The notes under the pieces were generated by a model. That model worked only from the letters and a program-made list of their open reading frames with translations. It had not been told where the DNA came from and ran no database searches. From assembly GCF_900111935.1 (NCBI RefSeq), contig NZ_FOYN01000002.1, positions 186,001 to 250,000 of the forward strand: a stretch of DNA of 64,000 nucleotides. The letters are read 5' to 3'. Source of the DNA: Halorubrum sodomense. GTDB lineage: Archaea > Halobacteriota > Halobacteria > Halobacteriales > Haloferacaceae. This document shows positions 42,515-52,457 of this stretch, one piece after another (position 1 is the stretch's first letter; every line of letters begins with the position of its first letter). The translations under genes were made by a program, and so were the position numbers.

Positions 42515-42871
42515 ATGGCGAGACCAGAGGTGCTCAACTCGATCAAGCAGGCCGAACGGGAGGCGGACGAGATCATCGCGACGGCGGAGTCGGACGCCGA
42601 CGAGCGCCTCGCCGAGGCTCGAGAGCGCGCGGACGAGATCCGCGCCGAGGCCGAGGAGGAGGCGGAGGCCGAGGCCCAAGAGCGGCTCGAAGCGGCCCGC
42701 GAGGAGATCGAAGAGCGGCGCGAGGAGATCCTCGAATCGGGGCGTAACGACCGCGACGAGCTCGAACGCGAGGCCCGCGAGCGCGTGGACTCGGCCGTCG
42801 ACTACGCCGTCGAACGGTTCGAGGAAGCGGTGAACCAACAGGCCGAGGAGGCGGTGGATGCTCAGGCCTGA
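42515..42871 (+). CDS. atpH: A-type ATP synthase subunit H
   Basis: 118 aa, one long charged coiled coil (EADEIIATAESDADERLAEARERADEIRA is only the middle of it). In the A1Ao complex, subunit H pairs with subunit E as a peripheral stalk. The ATG at 42515 is preceded by TAGTAGC and lies about 30 nt after the TATA-like CTTATAC. Overlaps atpI by 14 nt. First gene of the atpHIKECFAB operon. Confidence 0.9.
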   Translation: MARPEVLNSIKQAEREADEIIATAESDADERLAEARERADEIRAEAEEEAEAEAQERLEAAREEIEERREEILESGRNDRDELEREARERVDSAVDYAVERFEEAVNQQAEEAVDAQA

Positions 42872-45089
42872 GCGGATGAGCCGGGTGTCGGTGACGGGAT
42901 CGAAGCGCGTCATCGACGACGTCATCGAGGCGGCGTACGCCCACCACTCCCTGCACGTCACCGACTACGACGACCGGTACGAGGGGTTCGAGCCCGGGAC
43001 CTCGCTCGAGGGCGCCGAGACCGTCAACGAGCGGCTCGTGACGGTCCGGTCGCTCGAGAGCATCCTCGACGTCGAGGCCGACGACGCCGACGTCGCTCGG
43101 TCGCTCGACGACGACGAACTCGAGGCCGAGCTCGACCGCGTCCGCGAGCGAGTCAACGAGCTCAACGACGAGCGCGACGAGCTCCAGGCCGCGATCCGCG
43201 ACCGGCAGGAGGAGATCGACCGGATGGAGCCGTTCGCCGAGCTCGGGATCGACCTGGAGTACCTGCGCGGCTACGACTCGGTCGAGGTCGTCGTCGGCGA
43301 GGCGAAGGTCAGCGCCGTCGAGGCGGCGCTCGAAGACGCCGAAACGATAGGCGCCTTCGACGTCTTCGCCGGCGGCGACGTGGTCGCCATCGTCGCGCGA
43401 CCGACCGACCCGGACGCCGAGGGCGTCGTTCAGGACGCGCTCGTCGGCGTCGACATCGCGCTGCTCGACGTGCCGGACGCGGACGCGAGCCCCGAGGAGT
43501 ACGTCGCGGAGCTGGAGGCCGAGCAGGCCGACCTCCGCGACGAGCTCGACGCCGTCGAAAGCGAGCTCGACTCGGTGAAAGAGGAGGCCGCCGGCTTCCT
43601 GTTGCGCGCCGAAGAGCGGCTCACCATCGAGGCCGAAAAGAAGGAGGCGCCGCTCTCCTTCGCGACGACGGAGAACGCCTTCGTCGCCGAGGGGTGGGTG
43701 CCGACCGAGACGTACCCCGACTTCGAGGCGGCCGTCGTCGACGCGGTGGGCGATCACGTCGAGGTCGAGGAGCTCGAACGCGCCTCCTTCACCGCCGACG
43801 GCGACCACCACGCCGAGCCGGTCGACGACGAGACCGGCGGGGCGGAGGCGTCCGACTCTCCCGCCGCAGACGCCGAGGACGCGACCGCGGAGCGCGAGGC
43901 GGCCACCGACGGCGGCCACGCGGCGCACGGTTCCGACGACCCGCCGGTCGTTCAGGACAACGGCGGCGCCGCGGGACCGTTCGAACTGCTCGTTCAGGCG
44001 TTCGGGCGGCCGAGGTACTCGGAGTTCGACCCGACGCTTCTGGTCTTCCTGACGTTCCCGGCGATGTTCGGGTTCATGATCGGTGACGTCGGGTACGGCG
44101 CGCTGTACGCCGCGGTCGGCTACTTCATGTACACCAAGTACGACGGCTCGTTCCGCGAACTCGGCGCCGTCGCGATGTGGGCCGGCGGATTCACGATACT
44201 GTTCGGGATCTACTACGGCATCGACCTGTTCGGCTACCACGCCTACCAGCTGCTCGGGATCCACTGGCCGGTCGAGGGGAAGGGCCTCTCGCCCGCCGAC
44301 CTCGACTGGGGCCTCTCGTTCCTGGTCGTGAGCGTCGTGTTCGGCATCGTTCACCTCAATATCGGACACGTCCTCTCGTTCGTGCGCACCCACCAGCAGC
44401 ACGACCTCAAACACGCGATCTACGAGGGGGGATCGTGGCTGCTGATCCTCAACGGCGCGTGGATCTGGATTTTCAGCCAGCACGTTCCCGGTCCGAAGCC
44501 CGACTTCCTGTTCGACGCGGTCTCGGTCCTCACCTTCGGCGCGGTCTCGTTCAGCGGGTTCCCGGTCGTCGTCGGCATCGCCGGCGCCGCGGCGGCCGCC
44601 CTCGGGATCGTCCTGCTGGGAATCGGTGAACCGCCGGAGCTGGCCGAGTTCCTCTCGCCCGTCGTCAACGTCATCTCGTACGCCCGGCTCATGGCCGTCC
44701 TGCTCGCGAAGGGCGGGATGGCGCTCGCGGTCAACCTGCTCGCGTTCGGCGCGTACATCGACGACGGCGGCCAGGGGAGCTTCCACTTCATCTTCTCCGC
44801 GGAGCACCTCGCTCACGTTCAGGAGACGCCGAGCGAGGAGCTGGTCTTCGCGGGGATCACCACCGCGTTCGATCCCGCCTCCATCGGCCTCGTCGGGGTC
44901 GTCGCCCTCGTGGCCGGGATTCTCGTCGCGGTCGTCGGCCACCTCGTCGTCCTGCTGCTCGGCGTCACGTCCGCCGGTATCCAGGCCGTCCGCCTCGAGT
45001 ACGTGGAGTTCTTCGGGAACTTCTACGAGGGCGGCGGGCGGGCGTACCTGCCGTTCGGCCGCGACCGGAAGTACACCCGCGAGGACTGA
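42858..45089 (+). CDS. atpI: A-type ATP synthase subunit I (a-like)
   Basis: 743 aa. The N-terminal 330 residues are a cytoplasmic coiled-coil/alpha-beta stalk-binding part, then an acidic linker (about 320-375) and a C-terminal membrane part with about eight helices (from FELLVQAFGRPRYSEFDPT). The proton half-channel Arg should lie in the sequence SPVVNVISYARLMAVLLAKGGMALAVN. The start ATGCTCAGGCC at 42858 overlaps atpH; ATG at 42876 (MSRVSVTG) is the alternative. Length and organisation are normal for archaea. Confidence 0.95.
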   Translation: MLRPERMSRVSVTGSKRVIDDVIEAAYAHHSLHVTDYDDRYEGFEPGTSLEGAETVNERLVTVRSLESILDVEADDADVARSLDDDELEAELDRVRERVNELNDERDELQAAIRDRQEEIDRMEPFAELGIDLEYLRGYDSVEVVVGEAKVSAVEAALEDAETIGAFDVFAGGDVVAIVARPTDPDAEGVVQDALVGVDIALLDVPDADASPEEYVAELEAEQADLRDELDAVESELDSVKEEAAGFLLRAEERLTIEAEKKEAPLSFATTENAFVAEGWVPTETYPDFEAAVVDAVGDHVEVEELERASFTADGDHHAEPVDDETGGAEASDSPAADAEDATAEREAATDGGHAAHGSDDPPVVQDNGGAAGPFELLVQAFGRPRYSEFDPTLLVFLTFPAMFGFMIGDVGYGALYAAVGYFMYTKYDGSFRELGAVAMWAGGFTILFGIYYGIDLFGYHAYQLLGIHWPVEGKGLSPADLDWGLSFLVVSVVFGIVHLNIGHVLSFVRTHQQHDLKHAIYEGGSWLLILNGAWIWIFSQHVPGPKPDFLFDAVSVLTFGAVSFSGFPVVVGIAGAAAAALGIVLLGIGEPPELAEFLSPVVNVISYARLMAVLLAKGGMALAVNLLAFGAYIDDGGQGSFHFIFSAEHLAHVQETPSEELVFAGITTAFDPASIGLVGVVALVAGILVAVVGHLVVLLLGVTSAGIQAVRLEYVEFFGNFYEGGGRAYLPFGRDRKYTRED

Positions 45090-45224
45090 CGGCCGGACCG
45101 ACCGCCGGCCACCGTTCGGTCCCGTCGCGTTCCCCCGCGCTCGGACCCGGCACCGCCGTCGGGTTTTCGACCGCAGTAGCCCCCGCTTTCCGCCTCGTTT
45201 TCCCCGAATCCGTTCGGTCGTTTT

Positions 45225-45240
45225 GGGAAGCTTTATGACT
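45225..45240 (+). promoter_or_regulatory. Putative internal promoter before atpK
   Basis: GCTTTATGAC near 45229-45238 is a TATA-like box in the 204-nt gap between atpI and atpK. It would give a leader of about 35-40 nt. A separate promoter here would raise expression of the c-subunit, which is needed in many copies per complex. Confidence 0.45.
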
Positions 45241-45293
45241 CCTCTAGGGGCAAATAGCAACCGTTCGGAGACGAGCAACAGCAACTACTACCA

Positions 45294-45548
45294 ATGTTTG
45301 AAGCTACCAACGAACTCGGGAACCTCGTACTGTCGACCGGTGGAACGCTGACTAACCCCAGTGCCGCGGCGGCGCTCGCCGTCGGCCTGGCAGCGCTGGG
45401 CGCCGGCTACGCGGAGCGCGGTATCGGGTCGGCCGCCGTCGGCGCGATGGCGGAGGACGACGACCTCTTCGTGAACGGGCTCATCCTGACGGTCCTTCCC
45501 GAGACGATCGTCATCCTCGCGCTCGTCGTCGTCTTCATCGTCGGGTAA
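45294..45548 (+). CDS. atpK: A-type ATP synthase subunit K (c, proteolipid)
   Basis: 84 aa, two hydrophobic helices forming the rotor c-ring. The first helix carries the glycine pattern AVGLAALGAGYAERGIG; the second holds the ion-binding carboxylate Glu70 in LPETIVILALVV. Only one hairpin is present, unlike the two- or three-hairpin c-subunits of some methanogens and Thermococci. Sits between atpI and atpE with its own probable promoter. Confidence 0.93.
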   Translation: MFEATNELGNLVLSTGGTLTNPSAAAALAVGLAALGAGYAERGIGSAAVGAMAEDDDLFVNGLILTVLPETIVILALVVVFIVG

Positions 45549-45569
45549 CTCTCCAGCGTTTTTCAACCA

Positions 45570-46148
45570 ATGAGTTTGGAAACCGTCGTTGAGGACGTCG
45601 AAGATGAGGCCCGCGCGCGTGCGGAGGAGATCCGCGAACAGGCCGAGGCGGAGGCCGACGAGATCGTCGCCGAGGCGGAGGCCGACGCGGAGCGCATCCG
45701 CGAGGAGCGGCTCGCCGAGGTCGAGCGTCAGATCGACCAGGAGCGCGAACAGACGCTCTCCTCGGCGAAGCTCGAGGCCAAACAGGAGCGGCTCGGCGCT
45801 CGCCGCGACGTCTTGGAGGACGTTCGCGACGAGGTCGAGGCGGCGATCGCCGGCCTCGAGGGCGACGACCGCCGCGAGCTCACCGAGGCCCTGCTCGACG
45901 CGAGCCTCGCGGAGTTCGACGACGACGAGGACGTCGCCGTCTACACCCGCGCCGAGGACGTCGAGCTGCTCGAAGAGCTCGTCGCGGACCGCAACGCCGA
46001 GGTCGACGGCGAAGTCGACTGTCTCGGCGGCGTCGTCGCCGAGAGCGACACCTCCCGCGTTCGCGTGAACAACACGTTCGACTCGGTCCTGGAGTCCGTC
46101 TGGGACGACGAGTTGAAGAACATCTCGGAGCGGCTGTTCGACCAATGA
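45570..46148 (+). CDS. atpE: A-type ATP synthase subunit E
   Basis: 192 aa. The N-terminal half is a charged coiled coil and the C-terminal half a compact alpha-beta head (VAVYTRAEDVELLEELVADRNAEVDGEVDCLGG region). Subunit E binds the A1 headpiece as part of the peripheral stalk with H. Start 21 nt after atpK; its stop overlaps atpC (ATGA at 46145-46148). Confidence 0.92.
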   Translation: MSLETVVEDVEDEARARAEEIREQAEAEADEIVAEAEADAERIREERLAEVERQIDQEREQTLSSAKLEAKQERLGARRDVLEDVRDEVEAAIAGLEGDDRRELTEALLDASLAEFDDDEDVAVYTRAEDVELLEELVADRNAEVDGEVDCLGGVVAESDTSRVRVNNTFDSVLESVWDDELKNISERLFDQ

Positions 46149-47191
46149 GCGCCGCCGGCAGCTCGAACCCCGAGTACGTCGTCGCGCGGGTTCGTGCCCG
46201 CCGCGGCAGCCTCTACGGGGACGAGGAGTACCGCAAGCTCACCCGGATGGGGCCGGCGGAGATCGCCCGGTTCATGGAGGAGTCGAGCTACGGCGAGGAG
46301 ATCAACGCCTTGGGGAGTCGCCACGGCGGCGTCGACCTGATCGAGTACGCGCTGAACCGGAACCTCGCCGAGCAGTTCGACGACATCCTCGACTGGAGCG
46401 AGGGGACGCTGTACGACCTGATCGCCCGGTACCTCCGGAAATTCGACGCATGGAACGTGAAGACGGTCATCCGCGGCGTCTACACCGACGCGGACCAGTC
46501 GGCCGTCGAGGCCGACCTGATCCGCGCCGGCGAGTTCGACGACCGCCGGATCCGGCGGCTGCTGGAGGCGGACTCGATCGACGGCGTGATCGAGGTCCTC
46601 GAAGACACGATCTACGGGGAGCCGCTGCGGGAGGCGTACGCCGAGTTCGAGGAGACGGGCGTGCTGGTGCCGCTGGAGAACGCGGTCGACCGCGCGTTCT
46701 ACGAGCGGCTCCTCTCCGGGCTCGGCGGCGACGAGCCGACCCGGCAGTACGAGGCGTTCCTCAGGGCAGAGGTCGACTTCCGGAACGCGACGAACGCGCT
46801 CCGGCTCGCCCGCTCGGGCGCCGATATCGACCCCGCGGCGTACTTCATCGAGGGGGGCGACCTGTTCACTCGCTCGTCGCTCGCGCGGCTGGCGCAGAAC
46901 CTCGACGAGCTGGTCGAGTACATCGGCGACAGCCAGTACGGCGAGGAGCTCGGGCCCGCGCTGCGCGAGCTCGAGGCGGCGGACAGCCTCATCGCGTTCG
47001 AACACGCGATCGACGGCGCGCTGTTGGCGTACGGCGACCGGCTCGGCACGATCCACCCGGTGTCGGTCACCCCGGTGATCTCCTACATCCTCGCGAAGGA
47101 GCGCGAGACGGAGAACATCCGAGCGATCGCCCGCGGAAAGGAGGCCGGCCTCTCGCCGGACGAGATCGAATCGGAGCTGGTGATAACATGA
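46145..47191 (+). CDS. atpC: A-type ATP synthase subunit C
   Basis: 348 aa, funnel-like all-helical protein that couples the rotor axle to the c-ring. It has the internal three-fold arrangement of the V-type d/C subunit family, with conserved YVVARVRARRGSLYGDEEY at the start and NIRAIARGKEAGLSPDEI at the end. Overlaps atpE by 4 nt and atpF by 4 nt. Confidence 0.93.
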   Translation: MSAAGSSNPEYVVARVRARRGSLYGDEEYRKLTRMGPAEIARFMEESSYGEEINALGSRHGGVDLIEYALNRNLAEQFDDILDWSEGTLYDLIARYLRKFDAWNVKTVIRGVYTDADQSAVEADLIRAGEFDDRRIRRLLEADSIDGVIEVLEDTIYGEPLREAYAEFEETGVLVPLENAVDRAFYERLLSGLGGDEPTRQYEAFLRAEVDFRNATNALRLARSGADIDPAAYFIEGGDLFTRSSLARLAQNLDELVEYIGDSQYGEELGPALRELEAADSLIAFEHAIDGALLAYGDRLGTIHPVSVTPVISYILAKERETENIRAIARGKEAGLSPDEIESELVIT

Positions 47192-47517
47192 GCCAGGAGA
47201 TAGCGGTCGTCGGCAGCCCGGAGTTCACGACCGGATTCCGCCTCGCCGGCGTCCGGGCGTTCGAGAACGTGCCGGACGACGAGAAGGACGAGAAGCTCGA
47301 CGACGCCGTCGAGCGGACGCTCGACGACGAGGGCGTCGGCATCATCGTGATGCACGACGACGACCTCGACCACCTCTCGCGGGGGACCCGCGAGGCGGTC
47401 GAGGGGAGCATCGAGCCGGTCCTCGTGACGCTCGGCGGCTCCGGCGCCGGCAGCGGCGGGCTGCGCGACCAGATCAAACGCGCCATCGGCATCGACCTGA
47501 TGGAGGAAGACGACTAA
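47188..47517 (+). CDS. atpF: A-type ATP synthase subunit F
   Basis: 109 aa. Small Rossmann-like subunit that sits at the central axle; conserved [18 protein letters not shown] at the N-terminus and [15 protein letters not shown] at the C-terminus. ATG overlaps the stop of atpC. atpA begins 1 nt after its stop. Confidence 0.93.
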   Translation: MSQEIAVVGSPEFTTGFRLAGVRAFENVPDDEKDEKLDDAVERTLDDEGVGIIVMHDDDLDHLSRGTREAVEGSIEPVLVTLGGSGAGSGGLRDQIKRAIGIDLMEEDD

Positions 47518-47518
47518 T

Positions 47519-49282
47519 ATGAGCAAAGCAGACACAACCGACGCCGCGACAGACAGCGGTGTCATTCAGAGCGTGAGCGGTCCGGTCGTGACCGCCCGCG
47601 ATCTCAACGCCCGCATGAACGACGTCGTCTACGTCGGCGACGAAGGGCTCATGGGGGAAGTGATCGAGATCGAGGGCGACCTCACGACCGTTCAGGTGTA
47701 CGAGGAGACCTCCGGCGTCGGCCCCGGCGAACCCGTCGAGAACACGGGCGAGCCGCTGTCGGTCGACCTCGGCCCGGGGATGCTGGACGCCATCTACGAC
47801 GGCGTTCAGCGCCCCCTGGACGTGCTGGAGGGCAAGATGGGGAGCCCCTACCTCGACCGCGGGGTCGACGCGCCCGGCATCGACCTCGAGGAGGAGTGGG
47901 AGTTCGAGCCCGCGGTCGAGGAAGGCGACGTCGTCGAGCCCGGCGACATCGTCGGCGTCGTCGAGGAGACGGTCACCATCGACCACAAGGTCATGGTGCC
48001 GCCGGACTACGAGGGCGGCGAGGTCGTCGCCGCCGAGGCCGGCAGCTTCGACGTGACTGAGACGGTCGTCGAGCTCGACAACGGCGAGGCGGTCTCGATG
48101 CACCAGGAGTGGCCGGTGCGCGAGGCCCGCCCCGCGGAGGACAAGAAGACGCCCCGGACGCCGCTGGTGTCCGGGCAGCGCATCCTCGACGGGCTGTTCC
48201 CCATCGCGAAGGGCGGGACGGCCGCGATTCCCGGCCCGTTCGGCTCCGGGAAGACGGTCACTCAGCACCAGCTCGCGAAGTACGCCGACGCGGACATCAT
48301 CGTCTACGTCGGCTGCGGCGAGCGCGGCAACGAGATGACGGAGGTCATCGAGGACTTCCCCGAGCTGGAGGACCCGGCCAACGGCAACCCGCTGATGGCC
48401 CGCACCTCGCTCATCGCGAACACCTCGAACATGCCCGTCGCGGCGCGCGAGTCCTGTATCTACACCGGGATCACGATCGCCGAGTACTACCGCGACATGG
48501 GGTACGACGTGGCGCTGATGGCCGACTCCACCTCGCGGTGGGCGGAGGCGATGCGCGAGATCTCCTCCCGGCTGGAGGAGATGCCCGGCGAGGAGGGGTA
48601 CCCCGCGTACCTCGCCGCCCGGCTCGCGCAGTTCTACGAGCGCGCCGGCTACTTCGAGAACATCAACGGGACGGAGGGCTCCGTCTCGGCGATCGGCGCG
48701 GTGTCGCCGCCCGGCGGCGACTTCTCCGAGCCGGTCACCCAGAACACGCTGCGGATCGTGAAGACGTTCTGGGCGCTCGACGCGGACTTAGCGGAGCGCC
48801 GCCACTTCCCGTCGATCAACTGGAACGAGTCCTACTCGCTGTACAAGGATCAGCTGGACCCCTGGTTCGAAGAGGAGGTCGCCGACGACTGGGCCGAGCG
48901 GCGCCAGTGGGCGGTCGACGTGCTCGACGAGGAGACGGAGCTGCAGGAGATCGTCCAGCTCGTCGGGAAGGACGCCCTGCCCGACGACCAGCAGCTCACC
49001 CTGGAGGTCGCGCGCTACCTGCGCGAGGCGTACCTCCAGCAGAACGCGTTCCACCCGGTCGACACGTACTGTCCCCCGGAGAAGACGTACCTCATGCTGA
49101 CGACGATCCAGACGTTCAACGACGAGGCGTTCGACGCGCTCGACGCCGGCGTCCCGGTCGAGGAGATCATCGACATCGAGTCGGCCCCGCGGATTAACCG
49201 CATCGGCGTGCAAGAGGACTACGAGGAGTACGTCGAGGATCTCAAAGCCGAGATCAGCGAGGAGCTCCGGAGCCTCTACTGA
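47519..49282 (+). CDS. atpA: A-type ATP synthase subunit A (catalytic)
   Basis: 587 aa, the catalytic subunit of the A1 head. Walker A GPFGSGKT is at residues 239-246, followed by [22 protein letters not shown] and the conserved [12 protein letters not shown]. The A-specific non-homologous insert (about 115-190) is present. Start is 2 nt past the atpF stop. No intein is found, although this gene is a known intein site in archaea. Confidence 0.97.
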   Translation: MSKADTTDAATDSGVIQSVSGPVVTARDLNARMNDVVYVGDEGLMGEVIEIEGDLTTVQVYEETSGVGPGEPVENTGEPLSVDLGPGMLDAIYDGVQRPLDVLEGKMGSPYLDRGVDAPGIDLEEEWEFEPAVEEGDVVEPGDIVGVVEETVTIDHKVMVPPDYEGGEVVAAEAGSFDVTETVVELDNGEAVSMHQEWPVREARPAEDKKTPRTPLVSGQRILDGLFPIAKGGTAAIPGPFGSGKTVTQHQLAKYADADIIVYVGCGERGNEMTEVIEDFPELEDPANGNPLMARTSLIANTSNMPVAARESCIYTGITIAEYYRDMGYDVALMADSTSRWAEAMREISSRLEEMPGEEGYPAYLAARLAQFYERAGYFENINGTEGSVSAIGAVSPPGGDFSEPVTQNTLRIVKTFWALDADLAERRHFPSINWNESYSLYKDQLDPWFEEEVADDWAERRQWAVDVLDEETELQEIVQLVGKDALPDDQQLTLEVARYLREAYLQQNAFHPVDTYCPPEKTYLMLTTIQTFNDEAFDALDAGVPVEEIIDIESAPRINRIGVQEDYEEYVEDLKAEISEELRSLY

Positions 49283-49284
49283 CC

Positions 49285-50706
49285 ATGAAAGAGTATCAAA
49301 CCATCACCGAGATCAGCGGTCCCCTCGTGTACGCCGAGGTCGACGAGGCGATCGGCTACGACGAGATCGTCGAGATCGAGACGGCACAGGGCGAGACGCT
49401 GCGCGGACAGGTGCTCGAATCCTCGGAGGACGTGGTCGCCATCCAGGTCTTCGAGGGCACCTCAGGCATCGACAGAGACGCGTCCGTCCGCTTCCTGGGC
49501 GAGACGATGAAGATGCCCGTCACCGAGGACCTCCTCGGGCGGGTGCTCGACGGTTCCGGCCGCCCGATCGACGACGGTCCGGAGATCGTGCCCGAGGAGC
49601 GCCAGGACATCGTCGGCGCGGCGATCAACCCGTACTCCCGGGAGTACCCCGAGGAGTTCATCGAGACGGGCGTCTCCGCTATCGACGGGATGAACACGCT
49701 CGTCCGGGGCCAGAAGCTTCCGATCTTCTCCAGTTCGGGCCAGCCGCACAGCGAACTGGCGATGCAGATCGCGCGACAGGCCAGCGTGCCCGAAGAGGAG
49801 GAGGGCGACGACGAGGACGGCTCCGAGTTCGCCGTCATCTTCGGCGCGATGGGGATCACCCAGGAGGAGGCCAACGAGTTCATGCAGGACTTCGAGCGAA
49901 CCGGTGCCCTGGAGCGCTCCGTCGTCTTCATGAACCTCGCGGACGACCCCGCCGTCGAGCGGACGGTCACGCCGCGGATGGTCCTGACGACGGCCGAGTA
50001 CCTCGCCTTCGAGAAGGACTACCACGTCCTCGTCATCCTGACGGACATGACCAACTACTGCGAGGCGCTCCGCGAGATCGGCGCGGCCCGCGAGGAGGTG
50101 CCGGGCCGACGCGGCTACCCCGGGTACATGTACACCGACCTGGCGCAGCTGTACGAGCGCGCCGGCCGGATCAAGGGCCGCGACGGCTCCGTCACCCAGA
50201 TCCCGATCCTCACGATGCCGGGCGACGACGACACCCACCCGATCCCGGACCTGACCGGGTACATCACGGAGGGGCAGATCTACGTCGACCCCGACCTCAA
50301 CAGCCAGGGCCTCCAGCCGCCGATCAACGTCCTCCCCAGCTTGTCGCGGCTGATGGACGACGGGATCGGCGAGGGGCTCACCCGCGCCGACCACGCGGAC
50401 GTGAAAGACCAGATGTTCGCGGCGTACGCGGAGGGCGAGGACCTCCGCGACCTCGTGAACATTGTCGGTCGGGAGGCGCTCTCCGAGCTCGACAACCAGT
50501 ACCTCGACTTCGCGGACGCGTTCGAGTCGGAGTTCATCGACCAGGGCTTCGAGACGAACCGCGACATCGAGGAGACGCTGGAGATCGGCTGGGACCTCCT
50601 CTCGATGCTGCCGAAGGACGCCCTCAACCGGATCGACGAGGAGTTCATCGAGGAGCACTACCGCGAGGACGACGCCGAGCGCGAAGTCGTCGAAGCGGCC
50701 GACTAA
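49285..50706 (+). CDS. atpB: A-type ATP synthase subunit B (regulatory)
   Basis: 473 aa. The non-catalytic nucleotide-binding subunit of the A1 head, recognised from [38 protein letters not shown] in place of a true P-loop, [11 protein letters not shown] and [17 protein letters not shown]. Begins 2 nt after atpA. Last gene of the tight atpH-B operon; atpD follows after 138 nt. Confidence 0.97.
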   Translation: MKEYQTITEISGPLVYAEVDEAIGYDEIVEIETAQGETLRGQVLESSEDVVAIQVFEGTSGIDRDASVRFLGETMKMPVTEDLLGRVLDGSGRPIDDGPEIVPEERQDIVGAAINPYSREYPEEFIETGVSAIDGMNTLVRGQKLPIFSSSGQPHSELAMQIARQASVPEEEEGDDEDGSEFAVIFGAMGITQEEANEFMQDFERTGALERSVVFMNLADDPAVERTVTPRMVLTTAEYLAFEKDYHVLVILTDMTNYCEALREIGAAREEVPGRRGYPGYMYTDLAQLYERAGRIKGRDGSVTQIPILTMPGDDDTHPIPDLTGYITEGQIYVDPDLNSQGLQPPINVLPSLSRLMDDGIGEGLTRADHADVKDQMFAAYAEGEDLRDLVNIVGREALSELDNQYLDFADAFESEFIDQGFETNRDIEETLEIGWDLLSMLPKDALNRIDEEFIEEHYREDDAEREVVEAAD

Positions 50707-50844
50707 CGTCTCGGCTCACTTTTCCCCGCGCAGTCGTACGTTACCCCTGAGCGGCGGCGTCGCCGCTGACGACGCGCACGCCGGCCCGCCGACCCGCCGC
50801 GTCTGAAAAGAATTAACCGCCTCGGAGCGGAACCTCTCCCCAAG

Positions 50845-51543
50845 ATGGCCAAGGATGTCAAACCGACGCGCAAGAACCTGATGGCGATCGAGGACCGCAT
50901 CGAGCTCTCCGAGCGCGGTCACGACACGCTCGAACAGAAGCGCGACGGGCTCATCATGGAGTTCATGGACATTCTCGACCAGGCGCAGGACGTCCGGTCC
51001 GAGGTCTCCGAGAACTACGAGACGGCCCAGCGCAAGATCGACATGGCCCGGGCGATGGAGGGCGACGTCGCCGTCCGCGGCGCGGCCGCGGCGCTGAAAG
51101 AACACCCCGAGATCACGACCCAGTCGAAGAACATCATGGGCGTCGTGGTCCCGCAGATCGAGTCCTCGAAGGTACAAAAGAGCCTCGACGAGCGCGGCTA
51201 CGGGCTGCTCGGCTCCTCGGCGCGGATCGACGAGGCCGCCGACGCCTACGAGCAGCTGCTCGAGTCGATCATCCTCGCCGCCGAGGTCGAGACGGCGATG
51301 AAGAAGATGCTCACGGAGATCGAGACCACGAAGCGCCGCGTGAACGCCCTGGAGTTCACGCTGCTCCCGACCCTGTACGAGAACCAGGAGTACATCGAGC
51401 AGAAGCTCGAAGAGCAGGAGCGCGAGGAGATCTTCCGCATGAAGAAGATCAAAGCGAAAAAAGAGGAGGAGGAGAAGGAAGAGGCCGAAGAGGACGCCGC
51501 GGTCGCGGCCGCGGAGACCGAAGAGCCCGAGCCCGCCGACTGA
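50845..51543 (+). CDS. atpD: A-type ATP synthase subunit D
   Basis: 232 aa. Central axle subunit, long helical hairpin with [36 protein letters not shown] and the C-terminal helix [34 protein letters not shown]. It lies 138 nt after atpB behind GAATTAACC (about 50811-50819), a TATA-like box, so it can be transcribed separately. The [16 protein letters not shown] tail is haloarchaeal. Confidence 0.95.
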   Translation: MAKDVKPTRKNLMAIEDRIELSERGHDTLEQKRDGLIMEFMDILDQAQDVRSEVSENYETAQRKIDMARAMEGDVAVRGAAAALKEHPEITTQSKNIMGVVVPQIESSKVQKSLDERGYGLLGSSARIDEAADAYEQLLESIILAAEVETAMKKMLTEIETTKRRVNALEFTLLPTLYENQEYIEQKLEEQEREEIFRMKKIKAKKEEEEKEEAEEDAAVAAAETEEPEPAD

Positions 51544-51664
51544 CGGCTCCCCGACCGATAGCCCGTCGCGCGTCGGCTCCCGAACCGCCATCACCGCTCC
51601 CGCGTCGGTCGCCGCTTCTCTCTCCGCCGTCGACTTTTACTCGGACCCGCTTGTAGCGACGAGC

Positions 51665-52081
51665 GTGTCCTGTCCACACTGCGACGCCGACGCGATCGCG
51701 TTCGCCGTGCCGCCGACGCTCCGTGAGCACGCCCCGGCCGACGCGGCCGCGATCTGTACTCGGTGTCTGCGGGTCGTCGCGGCCGCGGAGGCGGGCGTCG
51801 AAGGCGCGGCGGCCGAGGCGGAGATCGCGGACGGAGTGCCCGCGGATCCCGACTTCTCAGCGGTCGACCCCGCGTTCCCGTCCGGCGAGGCGGGCGTCGC
51901 GCTGGCGCTCTGCTGCGGGAAGCTGGAGTCGTTCGCGCTGAATCGGGCGTCGATCGAGGCGCTGATCGGCCACGCTGAGGGGGCGGGTGCCGACGCGTTC
52001 GCCTTCTTCGACCGGCTCGACGCGCCCGAGGCCGCGTTCGACCTCGACCGTCGGCGGGCGGCGCTCCGCGACGCGATTTAG
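51665..52081 (+). CDS. DUF6276-like zinc-knuckle protein
   Basis: 138 aa from a GTG at 51665. CPHC (3-6) and CTRC (32-35) give a four-cysteine zinc knuckle, and a CCGK follows in the helical middle. TATA-like CTTTTACTC lies about 25 nt before the start. Pattern matches, from memory, the DUF6276 family; function unknown. Followed by repeat copy 4. Confidence 0.82.
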   Translation: MSCPHCDADAIAFAVPPTLREHAPADAAAICTRCLRVVAAAEAGVEGAAAEAEIADGVPADPDFSAVDPAFPSGEAGVALALCCGKLESFALNRASIEALIGHAEGAGADAFAFFDRLDAPEAAFDLDRRRAALRDAI

Positions 52082-52140
52082 AGCGGATCGGTTTTCGATA
52101 AAGTCGCCGTTGACGGTGGTCGTTTATAAATAAGCGACAG

Positions 52141-52457
52141 CGGATCGGCGGCGAACAGCTCCAAAGCCCCGGCCGCGAGGACGGCGCACACTCGTTGCGC
52201 TCCTCGCTCGTTCGCTCCGCTCACTCGCTGCGGTGTCGCCGGCGGCGGAGCCGCCGGCTTTCCGTGGCGCGTAGCGCCACGCTACTTCCGTCGCCGTGCT
52301 TCGTCCTCGCGACTGCCCCTTTGAGTCCCGCCCCGCACAGCAACCGCACCTCACGCCTCCCCAGCCTCGTCGGCCGGCCTCCGCTTCGCTCCGGCCGCCC
52401 GACTCCCTCGCGCGTGCTCCTCGCGCCCGTTGGACGCTCGGAGGCACGCGCCGACCG
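52141..52457 (+). repeat. Intergenic hairpin element, copy 4
   Basis: Starts with CGGATCGGCGGCGAAC (52141-52156) and CCAAAGCCCC. H1 arms are CGCGAGGACG (52174-52183) and CGTCCTCGCG (52302-52311); its apical region is larger than in copy 2 and itself holds stems GCCGGCGGC/GCCGCCGGC (52238-52246, 52250-52258) and GTGGCGC/GCGCCAC. Core is intact. H2 arms GTCGGCCGGCC (52369-52379) and GGCCGCCCGAC (52393-52403) pair at 10 of 11 positions around a 13-nt loop. Right end at 52457. It fills most of the 479-nt gap between convergent genes; the remaining parts show no gene. Confidence 0.85.

Noticed and set aside
47519-49282. Intein in atpA
   Set aside because: The P-loop region GPFGSGKT is uninterrupted and the protein is of normal length.
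16537-52457. Insertion sequence with transposase as the source of the repeats
   Set aside because: No copy contains an ORF with transposase motifs and no flanking target duplication is evident by eye.
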